Of a stretch of DNA of 42,769 nucleotides, positions 1-7,205 are shown piece by piece (within the stretch, counting starts at the first letter, position 1; each line of letters opens with the position of its first letter). The notes below the pieces were generated by a model. That model made no database searches. It saw only the letters and a list, made by a program, of their open reading frames with translations, and had not been told where the DNA came from. The DNA is from Rufibacter sediminis (lineage in GTDB: Bacteria > Bacteroidota > Bacteroidia > Cytophagales > Hymenobacteraceae), in contig NZ_JACOAF010000042.1 in assembly GCF_014269285.1 (NCBI RefSeq), positions 1 to 42,769 of the forward strand, read 5' to 3'. The position numbers and the translations under genes are program-made.

Positions 1-114
1 GATCTCATAACGACGCATAGGCTTTTTGATACTCTAACAACTGCCAGGAAAAATAATTCTACAATTGTCAACGCGCCCTAAAACAAGCAACGTGCTGATT
101 TAAATAGCGCTTGG

Positions 115-504
115 TTATTTCTTGGTTTGTTCTTTGGTTTTGAGTCCGGCGGCTTTCAGGTCTTTGTAGGCTCCCACGTTGTAGACCTTGGTAAAGCCGG
201 CCTCCTGCATTAATTTCAGGGCTTGTCCGCTGCGGTTGCCCGAGGCGCAGTACAGGTAGTACGTTTTGTTTTTGTCCCACTGCTGGAAGTCCTGGCTGAA
301 CTGCCCTCCCCTGAAATCTGAGTTCACCGCTTTTTTGAGGTGGCCGCTCTGGAATTCCTCCGGGGTACGCACATCCACCAAAACGCCTTTCTCTTTCCGG
401 CTGATTTCCTTGTATTCTGAAGGAGCAAGCAGGTGGGCGGGTTTCTCCTGCGCCCAAAGAGGCTGCGCACAAAACAAAGCGACGGCTAATAAGAATGTTT
501 TCAT
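115..504 (-). CDS. Periplasmic rhodanese-like domain protein
   Basis: This 129-residue protein has an N-terminal signal peptide (about residues 1-19, ending LWAQ) followed by a single rhodanese domain. The domain shows the usual VLVDVRTPEEF strand (D44, R46) and the active-site loop CASGNR with the presumed persulfide-carrying Cys at residue 86. Single-domain rhodaneses move sulfane sulfur to thiols or cyanide; the true acceptor here is unknown. The signal peptide predicts a periplasmic site. It stands alone, divergent from the sigma-factor operon, so the context gives no pathway. Fold assignment is firm and the physiological role is open. Confidence 0.9.
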   Translation of the reverse strand: MKTFLLAVALFCAQPLWAQEKPAHLLAPSEYKEISRKEKGVLVDVRTPEEFQSGHLKKAVNSDFRGGQFSQDFQQWDKNKTYYLYCASGNRSGQALKLMQEAGFTKVYNVGAYKDLKAAGLKTKEQTKK

Positions 505-840
505 AGCTCAAAGATGAGACGATTGTCTCTTTAAACCAACAACTGCCGCGCTGCCCGGTTGGTTCCTCCCCTGTTTTAGGCCTGCTTTCCAGAAAACAGC
601 CCTAAAACGATTCCTCCACTTTTTTCAAAAGTTTTTAAACCGATTTCAGAATAGAGTAAACGATTAATTGCGCTGATTTTGAAGACTTTACCTGAATAAA
701 AAGGAGCTGATTACTGAAAGTATTCGCAACTGCTTATATTTACTTAACTTTTTTTCTGGAGCCCGGGCAACCGATTTTACCGGTGGTGCATCTATCCATA
801 CAAACAGGCAAACTTTATATCGCTTAAACTTCTACAACCC
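505..840. other. Intergenic region between divergent rhodanese and sigma-factor genes
   Basis: This 336-base gap holds one 36-nt palindromic element at 573-608. A small inverted repeat GAGAC-gatt-GTCTC (516-529) lies just upstream of the rhodanese start. The rest is AT-rich leader for the sigma gene, with TATATTTA at 735-742 as a weak -7-like box. No further gene or RNA is seen. Confidence 0.6.
573..608. repeat. 36-nt palindromic element, copy 1
   Basis: Left half GTTTTAGGCCTGCTTT, right half AAAACAGCCCTAAAAC. The halves pair as a hairpin with a G+C step (GGCCTG/CAGCCC) inside A+T ends. It lies between divergent genes, so it cannot serve either of them as a terminator. Confidence 0.85.
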
Positions 841-1380
841 GTGAATGAGACAGATCTGGTACTAGCACTGCAGCAAGGCGATGCCAAAGCCCAGCGACTC
901 TTGTACGACCGCTACGCCGGCCCCATGATGGGAGTTTGCCTGCGGTACCTCAAGAATGAGATGGATGCCGAGGAAGTCCTCATTAACGGGTTCATGAAAG
1001 TGTACCAGCACGTGGGTCGGTTTGAGCAGAAAGGGAGCTTTGAGGGCTGGGTGCGCCGCATCATGGTGAACGAGGCGCTGCAGCAGTTACGCAAGCAGGA
1101 GCCCATGCACCTGGCCATTGAAAAAGAACACAACTACCTGGCCTCTGAGGATGCCTCGGCGGACAGCGACATGAGTGCCGGCGAGATGATGGAATTACTC
1201 CAGGAACTTCCGGCCGGTTACCGGGCAGTCTTCAACTTATACGCCATTGAAGGCTACTCGCACAAGGAAATCGCCGATATGCTCCAGATCAGCGAAGGCA
1301 CTTCCAAATCACAGTTAAGTAAAGCGCGGGCCATGCTGCAACGCATGCTGGCCCAGCAAGGAGTAACAATCGCCCTCTAA
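841..1380 (+). CDS. ECF-type RNA polymerase sigma factor (sigma-70 family)
   Basis: This 179-residue protein would direct RNA polymerase to a small regulon. Region 2 is visible at about residues 20-85 (LLYDRYAGPMMGVCLRYL, then GSFEGWVRRIMVNEALQQLR). Region 4 lies at about 118-168 with the helix-turn-helix YSHKEIADMLQISEGTSKSQ. Region 3 is absent, which defines the ECF class. The start is GTG; no ATG fits the expected N-terminus better. It is the first gene of a three-gene run: the next start lies 13 bases after its stop, and that gene encodes a membrane protein placed like an anti-sigma factor. Autoregulation is likely for this class but was not shown here. Confidence 0.92.
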   Translation: MNETDLVLALQQGDAKAQRLLYDRYAGPMMGVCLRYLKNEMDAEEVLINGFMKVYQHVGRFEQKGSFEGWVRRIMVNEALQQLRKQEPMHLAIEKEHNYLASEDASADSDMSAGEMMELLQELPAGYRAVFNLYAIEGYSHKEIADMLQISEGTSKSQLSKARAMLQRMLAQQGVTIAL

Positions 1381-1393
1381 ACAGACAAAGACG

Positions 1394-2281
1394 ATGAGCG
1401 CAGAAGATTTAGATAAACTATTCAGAGATAAGCTGAAAAACAACCCTGTAACACCCGGCAACGATGTGTGGGAACGGATGCAGGCGCGCATGCAGCAAAA
1501 CAGCCAGTCGCAAGTACCCAATCTGTTTGTGGTGCCGGTGGCCGAAGAGCAGAAAGAGGAACGCAGCCCCATCCGGATGTGGTACTACTCGGCCGCCGCG
1601 GCCGTGACCATGCTGCTGAGTGTGGGTCTCTGGGTAAACCGCGAGAACATAGATCCGCTGCAGCCCTCGGGAACGGTAGCCACGGTGCAGGAGACCAAAC
1701 CAACTGCCCCGCAAAGCGTCTCTCCTTCAAGTGAAATGGTGACAACTCCTGCGGCCCCTGAAAACGAGAGCACCGCTGAGTACCCAACTAATACGGCGGT
1801 AACGCCCGCCCCCAACCAAGCCCTAGCGGCAGTGGAAGCTAATTCAGCTGCTCCTGCTGTAAACGGAAACGTGAAAGCCACCCCGTCGGCAATTAAGAGA
1901 AACGAAGTTCGGGAGATGGAGGCACCTAAGGCGGTTTCTGCGCCAGAGCCCGCCGCTATGATGGCGGTGGCTACCCCCGCCAAAGTACAGGAACCTAACC
2001 AAGCCTCGGCAGATGCGGCCCCCGCTTTGGAAATAATTGTAAAATTAGACAATGCTCAGGCAACCACCTCCCTCGCCTCGGCATCTACTAAAGAAACGGA
2101 CCCACCGCAGGGAGAGGAACCAGCTGGGACAGGACGCGTTCTGAAAGGCATCCTGAAGCAAGTGAAGAACCTCAAAGACGGTGAGAAAGTGAATCTTTCA
2201 GAACTAGGTATTACCAAACACACCTACGCCTTAGAAACCCGCATAGGCAACAAAAAAATCACAAAGTCAATAGAACTCTAA
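1394..2281 (+). CDS. Single-pass membrane protein, putative anti-sigma factor
   Basis: A 295-residue protein with a short cytoplasmic N-terminus (1-62, beginning MSAEDLDKLFRDKL) and one membrane segment (about 63-80). A long low-complexity Ala/Pro/Thr/Glu-rich stretch follows (about 88-245), then a small ordered C-terminal part (about 248-295, GRVLKGILKQVKNL). The topology and the place straight after an ECF sigma gene fit an anti-sigma factor whose N-terminus holds the sigma factor and whose outer part senses the envelope. The N-terminus carries no recognisable ZAS zinc motif, so this function rests on context. The Pro/Ala-rich part may act as a spacer in the periplasm. Confidence 0.75.
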   Translation: MSAEDLDKLFRDKLKNNPVTPGNDVWERMQARMQQNSQSQVPNLFVVPVAEEQKEERSPIRMWYYSAAAAVTMLLSVGLWVNRENIDPLQPSGTVATVQETKPTAPQSVSPSSEMVTTPAAPENESTAEYPTNTAVTPAPNQALAAVEANSAAPAVNGNVKATPSAIKRNEVREMEAPKAVSAPEPAAMMAVATPAKVQEPNQASADAAPALEIIVKLDNAQATTSLASASTKETDPPQGEEPAGTGRVLKGILKQVKNLKDGEKVNLSELGITKHTYALETRIGNKKITKSIEL

Positions 2282-2293
2282 AATCCCATTTCA

Positions 2294-3436
2294 ATGAAAC
2301 GTATGTACGCCCTGCTTACGGCCATCATGATGGCTGCAGCTATCGCCTTGCCTTCTCACGCCAGTTCAAAAAGCCCTAAACCGGCTGCAATCCAGGATAC
2401 GCTCATCATGAAGCTCAGAAACGAAGCCCGGTTGCTGATTGTAGTGAAAGACGTCAAGGATTTGAAAAGTCTTAAATCACAGAGCATTGACTCCATCATG
2501 CTGCTGGTAGAAAAATACGCCGACCAGATAGAAGCCGCCGGCAAAAAAGGCGATGAGGTCACCGTCACCATTGACAAATCCAGCGCCAACACCGCCGATG
2601 ACGTGAACATCACCATCACCCAGCACGGACCAGAGGGAACCGAAGTCACCATCAAAGAGAAAAACCGCATCCGGATCACCGACAAGATCGGCATCGACAT
2701 TGACCGTGACGAGGACAACAACTCCACCAAGGTAAAGGTGAACGTAGGCCAGGGAGACTCCACTGAGATAAGAGAAAGAGACGAGAAACGCTACAAGAAC
2801 CGCAACCCCAGACAGGAATTTGATTTTCAGATAGACCTCGGCGTTTCGCACTGGATGAACAAAGAGGAACAGGCGGGCAGCCCCGTGCAGGACATCAAGC
2901 TTAGACCGCTGGCCTCGCGCTACATCAGCCTCAACAGCAAATGGCACTACCGCTTGGGTGGTGAAGCCAGCCCGCTGCGCCTGATCACCGGTTTTACTTT
3001 TGACTTCCACAACTACATGTTTGATGACAACATCATCATCTCCCAATCCGATGAAGGAACCCAGTTCTCCAAAGCAGTGGACATGAACATAGACAAAAGC
3101 AAACTGGCCACTACCTCCTTCAACGTGCCCCTGGAACTTGGCTTGGACTTCAAGAACCGGAAAGGGAAGACCAACTTCAAAATAGGCGGCGGCGGTTTCG
3201 TGGGCTACATGCTCAGCAGCCACTCCAAACTGAAGTACTCTCAGGACGGTGAAAACCACAAGAGCAAAACCAAAGATGATTTCTTCCTGAACGATTTCCA
3301 GTACGGAGTCTCTGGCTTCATTGGAGTGAGAAGCCTAGAGTTCTTCGTGAAGTACAACCTCAACGAGGTATTCGAGGAGAACAAAGGTCCGCAGGCCAAT
3401 GCCATCGCCGCCGGCGTCCGGATCATGAAATTCTAA
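2294..3436 (+). CDS. Outer membrane beta-barrel protein of the sigma-factor operon
   Basis: A 380-residue protein with a signal peptide (about 1-23, MAAAIALPSHAS). Its periplasmic N-terminal half is rich in Thr, Val and Asp with alternating charged strands (about 95-165). The C-terminal barrel (about 170-380) has strands such as FDFQIDLGVSHWM, TNFKIGGGGFVGYML and LEFFVKYNLNEVF. It ends in GVRIMKF; a terminal Phe is the usual barrel-assembly signal. It begins 12 bases after the preceding stop, so sigma, putative anti-sigma and barrel are probably one transcript. It resembles the broad outer membrane beta-barrel/porin families of Bacteroidota; ligand and pore function are unknown. Confidence 0.82.
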   Translation: MKRMYALLTAIMMAAAIALPSHASSKSPKPAAIQDTLIMKLRNEARLLIVVKDVKDLKSLKSQSIDSIMLLVEKYADQIEAAGKKGDEVTVTIDKSSANTADDVNITITQHGPEGTEVTIKEKNRIRITDKIGIDIDRDEDNNSTKVKVNVGQGDSTEIRERDEKRYKNRNPRQEFDFQIDLGVSHWMNKEEQAGSPVQDIKLRPLASRYISLNSKWHYRLGGEASPLRLITGFTFDFHNYMFDDNIIISQSDEGTQFSKAVDMNIDKSKLATTSFNVPLELGLDFKNRKGKTNFKIGGGGFVGYMLSSHSKLKYSQDGENHKSKTKDDFFLNDFQYGVSGFIGVRSLEFFVKYNLNEVFEENKGPQANAIAAGVRIMKF

Positions 3437-3454
3437 TCCTTCACCTTTCTGCAT

Positions 3455-3494
3455 AAAAACAAAAGAGGAGCGGCTTCGCTCCTCTTTTGTTTTT
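3455..3494 (+). terminator. Intrinsic terminator of the sigma-factor operon
   Basis: A perfect 18-bp stem (3455-3472 with 3477-3494) with loop GCTT. It is GC-rich near the loop (GAGGAGCG/CGCTCCTC) and its last bases are a T-run. It starts 18 bases after the barrel gene stop. Because the stem begins with A residues, it could also act on the opposite strand. Confidence 0.9.
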
Positions 3495-3514
3495 CTGGGA
3501 ATTCTATCATGCAC

Positions 3515-3550
3515 GTTTCAAAGCTCTTTTTCTGAAAACAGCCATAAAAC
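3515..3550. repeat. 36-nt palindromic element, copy 2
   Basis: Ends GTTTCAAAGC and CAGCCATAAAAC around the core TTTTTCTGAAAAC. It lies just downstream of a separate, ordinary terminator, so termination was already provided. Confidence 0.8.
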
Positions 3551-3604
3551 GCCTAAGCGCACACTAGAGCAAAGTCTCTGATATTATCGAAAGCACCATT
3601 TCCC

Positions 3605-3695
3605 TTCTATGGCTCGGAACTTCTATGGCGCGGAAGTTACTTCCGTGACTAAAAAACAAAACCTATTAGTCACGGAAGTAACTTCCGCGCCATAG
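3605..3695. repeat. Long inverted repeat, GGCGCGGAAGTTACTTCCG family, copy 1
   Basis: Arms 3623-3652 and 3666-3695 are perfect 30-bp inverted repeats, beginning CTATGGCGCGGAAG and ending CTTCCGCGCCATAG, with a 13-base spacer. Each arm has an internal palindrome GGAAGTTACTTCC. A degenerate partial copy of the arm start (TTCTATGGCTCGGAAC, 3605-3620) lies directly upstream. A second copy of the family is at the end of the window. Confidence 0.9.
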
Positions 3696-3783
3696 AGGGA
3701 GCTTCAGCCCTAAAGGGATGCAACTAAACCGTTCAAGCTTCAAAGATTTATGGCACAACCGGACGCTTGCGCCAGTACCGCCC

Positions 3784-3819
3784 GTTTTGAAGCTCCTTTT
3801 CTGAAAACTGCCTCAAAAT
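3784..3819. repeat. 36-nt palindromic element, copy 3
   Basis: Left half GTTTTGAAGCTCCTTT and right half AAAACTGCCTCAAAAT. This is the second element in this gap, on the side of the RNA methyltransferase gene. Confidence 0.8.
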
Positions 3820-3861
3820 GTCTTTAGCCTAACATCAACTGAAAGAGTACAACGCGAATGG

Positions 3862-4608
3862 TTAGATGTTCCGGAAGAAGTTATCCAGGAGAATGGCCGT
3901 GGCAGTACCTACGTTCAAGGACTCGGCGCCGCCTCTGCCGGGAATGTGCAGGGGCTTTGTCACCAGTTGCATGATCTCTGGCCGGATGCCGTGCGACTCG
4001 TTGCCCATCACCAGCACGCCTTCGGGTTGTAAGCTTAAGCGGTGGACATTCTCGCCTTCCAGGGCCGCGCCAAACACCGGCACGTTTTGGGGCCGGTTTT
4101 TCATAAACGCGGCTAAATCAACGTACTGCGGGGTGATGCGGGTAAAGGAACCCATGGTGGCCGCAATGACTTTCTGGTTGTAGAAATCGGCGGAGGTCTC
4201 GGAGAGGATGATGGAGGTGAGGCCGTACCAGTCGGCAATCCGGATGATGGTGCCCAGGTTTCCGGGGTCTCGCACCTCGTCCAGGGCCAGCACAAACGGG
4301 TGGTCTGGCCAGGAGAACTCGGGCACGGGGCGCATCTTGGCAATGGCCAGCGCGGCGTTGTTGGTTTCCATGGAACCGGCTTTCCCCAGCTCGTCTTCCC
4401 CTACCGTGATCACCTCAAAACCTTTCCTGAGCAGATGGGTATGTCTGGAAAGAAATTTATCCGTGGCCAGCACCGTTTCCAGTTCAAAGTCTGATTGCAG
4501 CAGTTCGGCCACACTCTTTTCACCTTCCACCGTGAAAGCTTGGTGAAGCAACCGATATTTCTTTATTTGCAGTGACCTAATGTACTTCAAAAGCCCCTTT
4601 GAGATCAT
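3862..4608 (-). CDS. TrmH/SpoU-family RNA 2'-O-methyltransferase
   Basis: The 248-residue protein has the two-part layout of SpoU/TrmH enzymes. An N-terminal substrate-binding domain (about 1-95, MISKGLLKYIRSLQIKKYR) is followed by a SPOUT trefoil-knot domain (about 103-248). Signature stretches are LDEVRDPGNLGTIIRIADW, VLVMGNESHGI and IPGRGGAESLNVGTATAI, the last forming the S-adenosylmethionine pocket. It should methylate a ribose in rRNA or tRNA; the nucleotide cannot be told from sequence. The start ATG at 4608 gives the usual family N-terminus. It lies head to head with the Omp85-like gene with almost no space between starts. Confidence 0.9.
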   Translation of the reverse strand: MISKGLLKYIRSLQIKKYRLLHQAFTVEGEKSVAELLQSDFELETVLATDKFLSRHTHLLRKGFEVITVGEDELGKAGSMETNNAALAIAKMRPVPEFSWPDHPFVLALDEVRDPGNLGTIIRIADWYGLTSIILSETSADFYNQKVIAATMGSFTRITPQYVDLAAFMKNRPQNVPVFGAALEGENVHRLSLQPEGVLVMGNESHGIRPEIMQLVTKPLHIPGRGGAESLNVGTATAILLDNFFRNI

Positions 4609-7072
4609 AATCCTTCTACGTTTGAAGCTACGATGTTACGTATTCGGCGCGGTATTCACAATGCTGGGCTTGTCCATGGGCTGCACGCCCACCCGTCACT
4701 TAGCTCCAAATGAGCGGCTCCTCTGGAAAATAAAACTGGAGGGAGTGAAACAGGCAGACAAATCTGCCATCTCGCAGCTGTACCAGCAGAAACCCAACCG
4801 CCGGGTCTTAGGCGCGCCTATCTACCTGAACCTTTATTACTTAGGCAAAAGCTTCTATGACCCGGAGCGCATTCAGCAGGACATAGACAAAGAGACGGTT
4901 GACTTCAATAGCCGTATTCAGCGGGCCGGCAGTGATTCCGTCAAAGTAGACAAGCTGATCGAAAAAAAGGAGAATCATTTAACCAAACTGCAGAACAAGA
5001 AAGAGAACGGCAACTGGCTCATGCGCACCGTGGGTGAGCCGCCGGCCATCTTTGACTCCCTGAAACTGGTGCAAACCGAGGAGCAGGTGGGCATTTACTT
5101 AAGCTCCAAAGGCTTCTTCCGGAACAAGGTGTCTTCCGTAACCGAGGTGAAAAACAAAAAGGTGTTTGTCACGCTGCAGGTACAGGAAGACAAGCCATAC
5201 GTGGTCACCAACCACACCTATCAGGTGCAGGACACCACCATTCAGCGGCTGCTGAATCAAAGCCAGGCGGCCAGCCTCATCAAGGTAAACCAGAACTTTG
5301 ACGAGGCCCTGCTCACCCAGGAACGCACCCGCATAGAGCAACTCCTCAAGAACAACGGCTTCTATGATTTCCGGCAGCAGTTTATCACCGTAGAGGCAGA
5401 TACCAGCTATGAGGCCTACACCGTTCGGCTGAACACGCTGGTGGCAAACCCCACTGACTCTACCGAGCACAAAGTCTACTCCATCCATGAGGTGTACTTC
5501 ACCTCAGACGCCAACATCAACCGGTTTGGCCGCACCAGAGATACGGTAGACCTGAACAACATCCACTTTCTGGCCTATGAGCAGCGCGTGAAACCGCGCA
5601 TCCTGAACCGGAAAGTGATCATTAGAAGAGGTCAGACCTATTCCGCGAACCGAACGTTGAACAACCAGCGCATCATCAGCAACCTGGATGTCTTCAAGTA
5701 CACCACCATCAGCTACACGAAGGTAGACACGGCCCAGACCGATCCGCACTATGGCTGGCTGAACGCCCACATCAACACCGCGCTGCTGCCCCGGTTTCAG
5801 GAAACCACCGAGGTGGGCGGAACCTTTACGGAGCAGGTGCCCGGCCCTTACGCCAGTATCCGGTTCCGGATCAGGAACATCTTTGGCGGAGCCGAAATTT
5901 TCGACATCGGGGTACGGGCGGGCGTAGAAGGCCAGCTCCGCCGAAACGTGGCCACCGTGGGCCGCCGAACCGAGATTGGTGCTGACATGGGCGTGACCTT
6001 CCCGCAGATTCTGGTTCCCTTCCGGACCAATGACATTCTCATCCGGTTTAACCCGCGCACACGGTTGAGTACCGGCTATACCTATGTAGACCGCAATGAG
6101 TACACCAGAACCAACCTGGACTTCTCGTTTGACTACATCTGGCAGCGCCTGAACATTCACCAGTTCAGTTTCTCGCCGCTGGACATCAGCGTAATCAGCA
6201 CCCCCAGAATTGACCCTACGTTTGAGCAGTACCTGGTGACGCTGGAACAGTCCGGCAACCCGTTGCGGGAGAGTTTCAGGAACGCCTTTGTCTCGTCCAT
6301 TAATTTCACCAGCCTGTACAACACCGCCAACTACAACCAGTCCAATGACGCCAAACTGTTCCGGATTTTCGTGGAGACGGGCGGGCTCCTCTGGAATTAT
6401 GTGGCGGAGCAGGTCAAGGATTTCAATACTTATCGGTTTGCCAAACTGAACCTGGATTACCGGCGGTACCACGTGTTGGGCAACAATACATCCTTCGTGT
6501 ACCGCGCGAACGGCGGGGTGGCTAAACCGCTGGGCAGTTCCAAAGCGCTGCCCTATGATAAATACTTCTTCGCCGGTGGATCTTCCAGCGTGCGGGCCTG
6601 GTTGCCGCGCCGTCTGGGACCCGGTTCCAGCTCCCTCATCAGCAAAGAAACCGGCGAGACGGACTATCTGTTCGAGCAAACCGGCGAGATTCTGCTGGAG
6701 CTGAACACCGAGTATCGGTTCCGGATGTTCCGTTTCGGGAACACCAATGTCAACGGAGCCTTGTTTATGGACGCCGGGAACATCTGGTTATTCAACGAGC
6801 GGAATACTAACCCCAATCCAGATCTGTACGTGGCCCAATCTGGGGCCAAGTTTGAGTTTGACCGGTTTTACAAAGAATTCGCCGTGGGTACCGGTTTCGG
6901 GCTCCGGTTCGATTTCACCTTCGCCATCTTCCGGTTTGACATCGCCACCAGAGTGTATGACCCCGCTTTGCCCGAAGGCAGCCGGTTTGTCATCAACAAG
7001 TTCCGGAGCGATAGAATCTTTGGCAACAACACCCAAACCACTTTCAACCTGGGAATCGGCTATCCGTTCTAA
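4580..7072 (+). CDS. BamA/TamA-family (Omp85) outer membrane protein
   Basis: A long protein with a lipoprotein-like N-terminus (LGLSMGCTPT, Cys at residue 35 of the longest form). POTRA-like periplasmic repeats follow (about 180-410), then a C-terminal Omp85 barrel (about 430-830) ending FNLGIGYPF with the terminal Phe signal. The barrel contains FFAGGSSSVRAWLPRRLGP, the conserved Omp85 loop. The family inserts or translocates outer membrane proteins; this paralogue is probably TamA-like rather than the essential BamA. The ATG at 4580 overlaps the opposing gene by 29 bases. A TTG at 4622 gives a cleaner signal peptide (LKLRCYVFGAVFTML) without overlap, and I favour it, but the longest form is given here. 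Confidence 0.85.
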   Translation: MYFKSPFEIIILLRLKLRCYVFGAVFTMLGLSMGCTPTRHLAPNERLLWKIKLEGVKQADKSAISQLYQQKPNRRVLGAPIYLNLYYLGKSFYDPERIQQDIDKETVDFNSRIQRAGSDSVKVDKLIEKKENHLTKLQNKKENGNWLMRTVGEPPAIFDSLKLVQTEEQVGIYLSSKGFFRNKVSSVTEVKNKKVFVTLQVQEDKPYVVTNHTYQVQDTTIQRLLNQSQAASLIKVNQNFDEALLTQERTRIEQLLKNNGFYDFRQQFITVEADTSYEAYTVRLNTLVANPTDSTEHKVYSIHEVYFTSDANINRFGRTRDTVDLNNIHFLAYEQRVKPRILNRKVIIRRGQTYSANRTLNNQRIISNLDVFKYTTISYTKVDTAQTDPHYGWLNAHINTALLPRFQETTEVGGTFTEQVPGPYASIRFRIRNIFGGAEIFDIGVRAGVEGQLRRNVATVGRRTEIGADMGVTFPQILVPFRTNDILIRFNPRTRLSTGYTYVDRNEYTRTNLDFSFDYIWQRLNIHQFSFSPLDISVISTPRIDPTFEQYLVTLEQSGNPLRESFRNAFVSSINFTSLYNTANYNQSNDAKLFRIFVETGGLLWNYVAEQVKDFNTYRFAKLNLDYRRYHVLGNNTSFVYRANGGVAKPLGSSKALPYDKYFFAGGSSSVRAWLPRRLGPGSSSLISKETGETDYLFEQTGEILLELNTEYRFRMFRFGNTNVNGALFMDAGNIWLFNERNTNPNPDLYVAQSGAKFEFDRFYKEFAVGTGFGLRFDFTFAIFRFDIATRVYDPALPEGSRFVINKFRSDRIFGNNTQTTFNLGIGYPF

Positions 7073-7109
7073 GAAAGTAGCTGTTGATCGGTACATCATC
7101 GGAAACAAA

Positions 7110-7169
7110 GAAACCGCCTTCGTTTTGCGCTCAGTTTTTAGAAAACTGGCTTAAAACGAAGGCGGTTTC
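7110..7169. terminator. Long hairpin between convergent genes, containing palindromic element copy 4
   Basis: The 36-nt element (7122-7157) is extended outward by perfect complementary flanks (GAAACCGCCTTC and GAAGGCGGTTTC), giving a 60-base near-perfect hairpin. It lies between the convergent Omp85-like and E1 genes and can fold on both strands, so it probably acts as a two-way terminator. Confidence 0.75.
7122..7157. repeat. 36-nt palindromic element, copy 4
   Basis: Left half GTTTTGCGCTCAGTTT and right half AAAACTGGCTTAAAAC form the inner part of the long hairpin between convergent genes. Confidence 0.85.
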
Positions 7170-7205
7170 TGTTTAGATCTACCGAGCTAGTGCTGGTTAA
7201 AGACG

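Larger units (their letters stand above)
3437..3861. other. Repeat-filled intergenic region between convergent genes
   Basis: The 425-base gap holds, in order, an intrinsic terminator (3455-3494), a 36-nt palindromic element (3515-3550), a long perfect inverted repeat of the GGCGCGGAAGTTACTTCCG family (3605-3695), and a second 36-nt element (3784-3819). No gene is seen. Confidence 0.75.

Noticed and set aside
5504-6679. 391-codon open frame antisense to the Omp85-like gene
   Set aside because: Opposite a well-supported gene; such long antisense frames arise from codon bias at this base composition.
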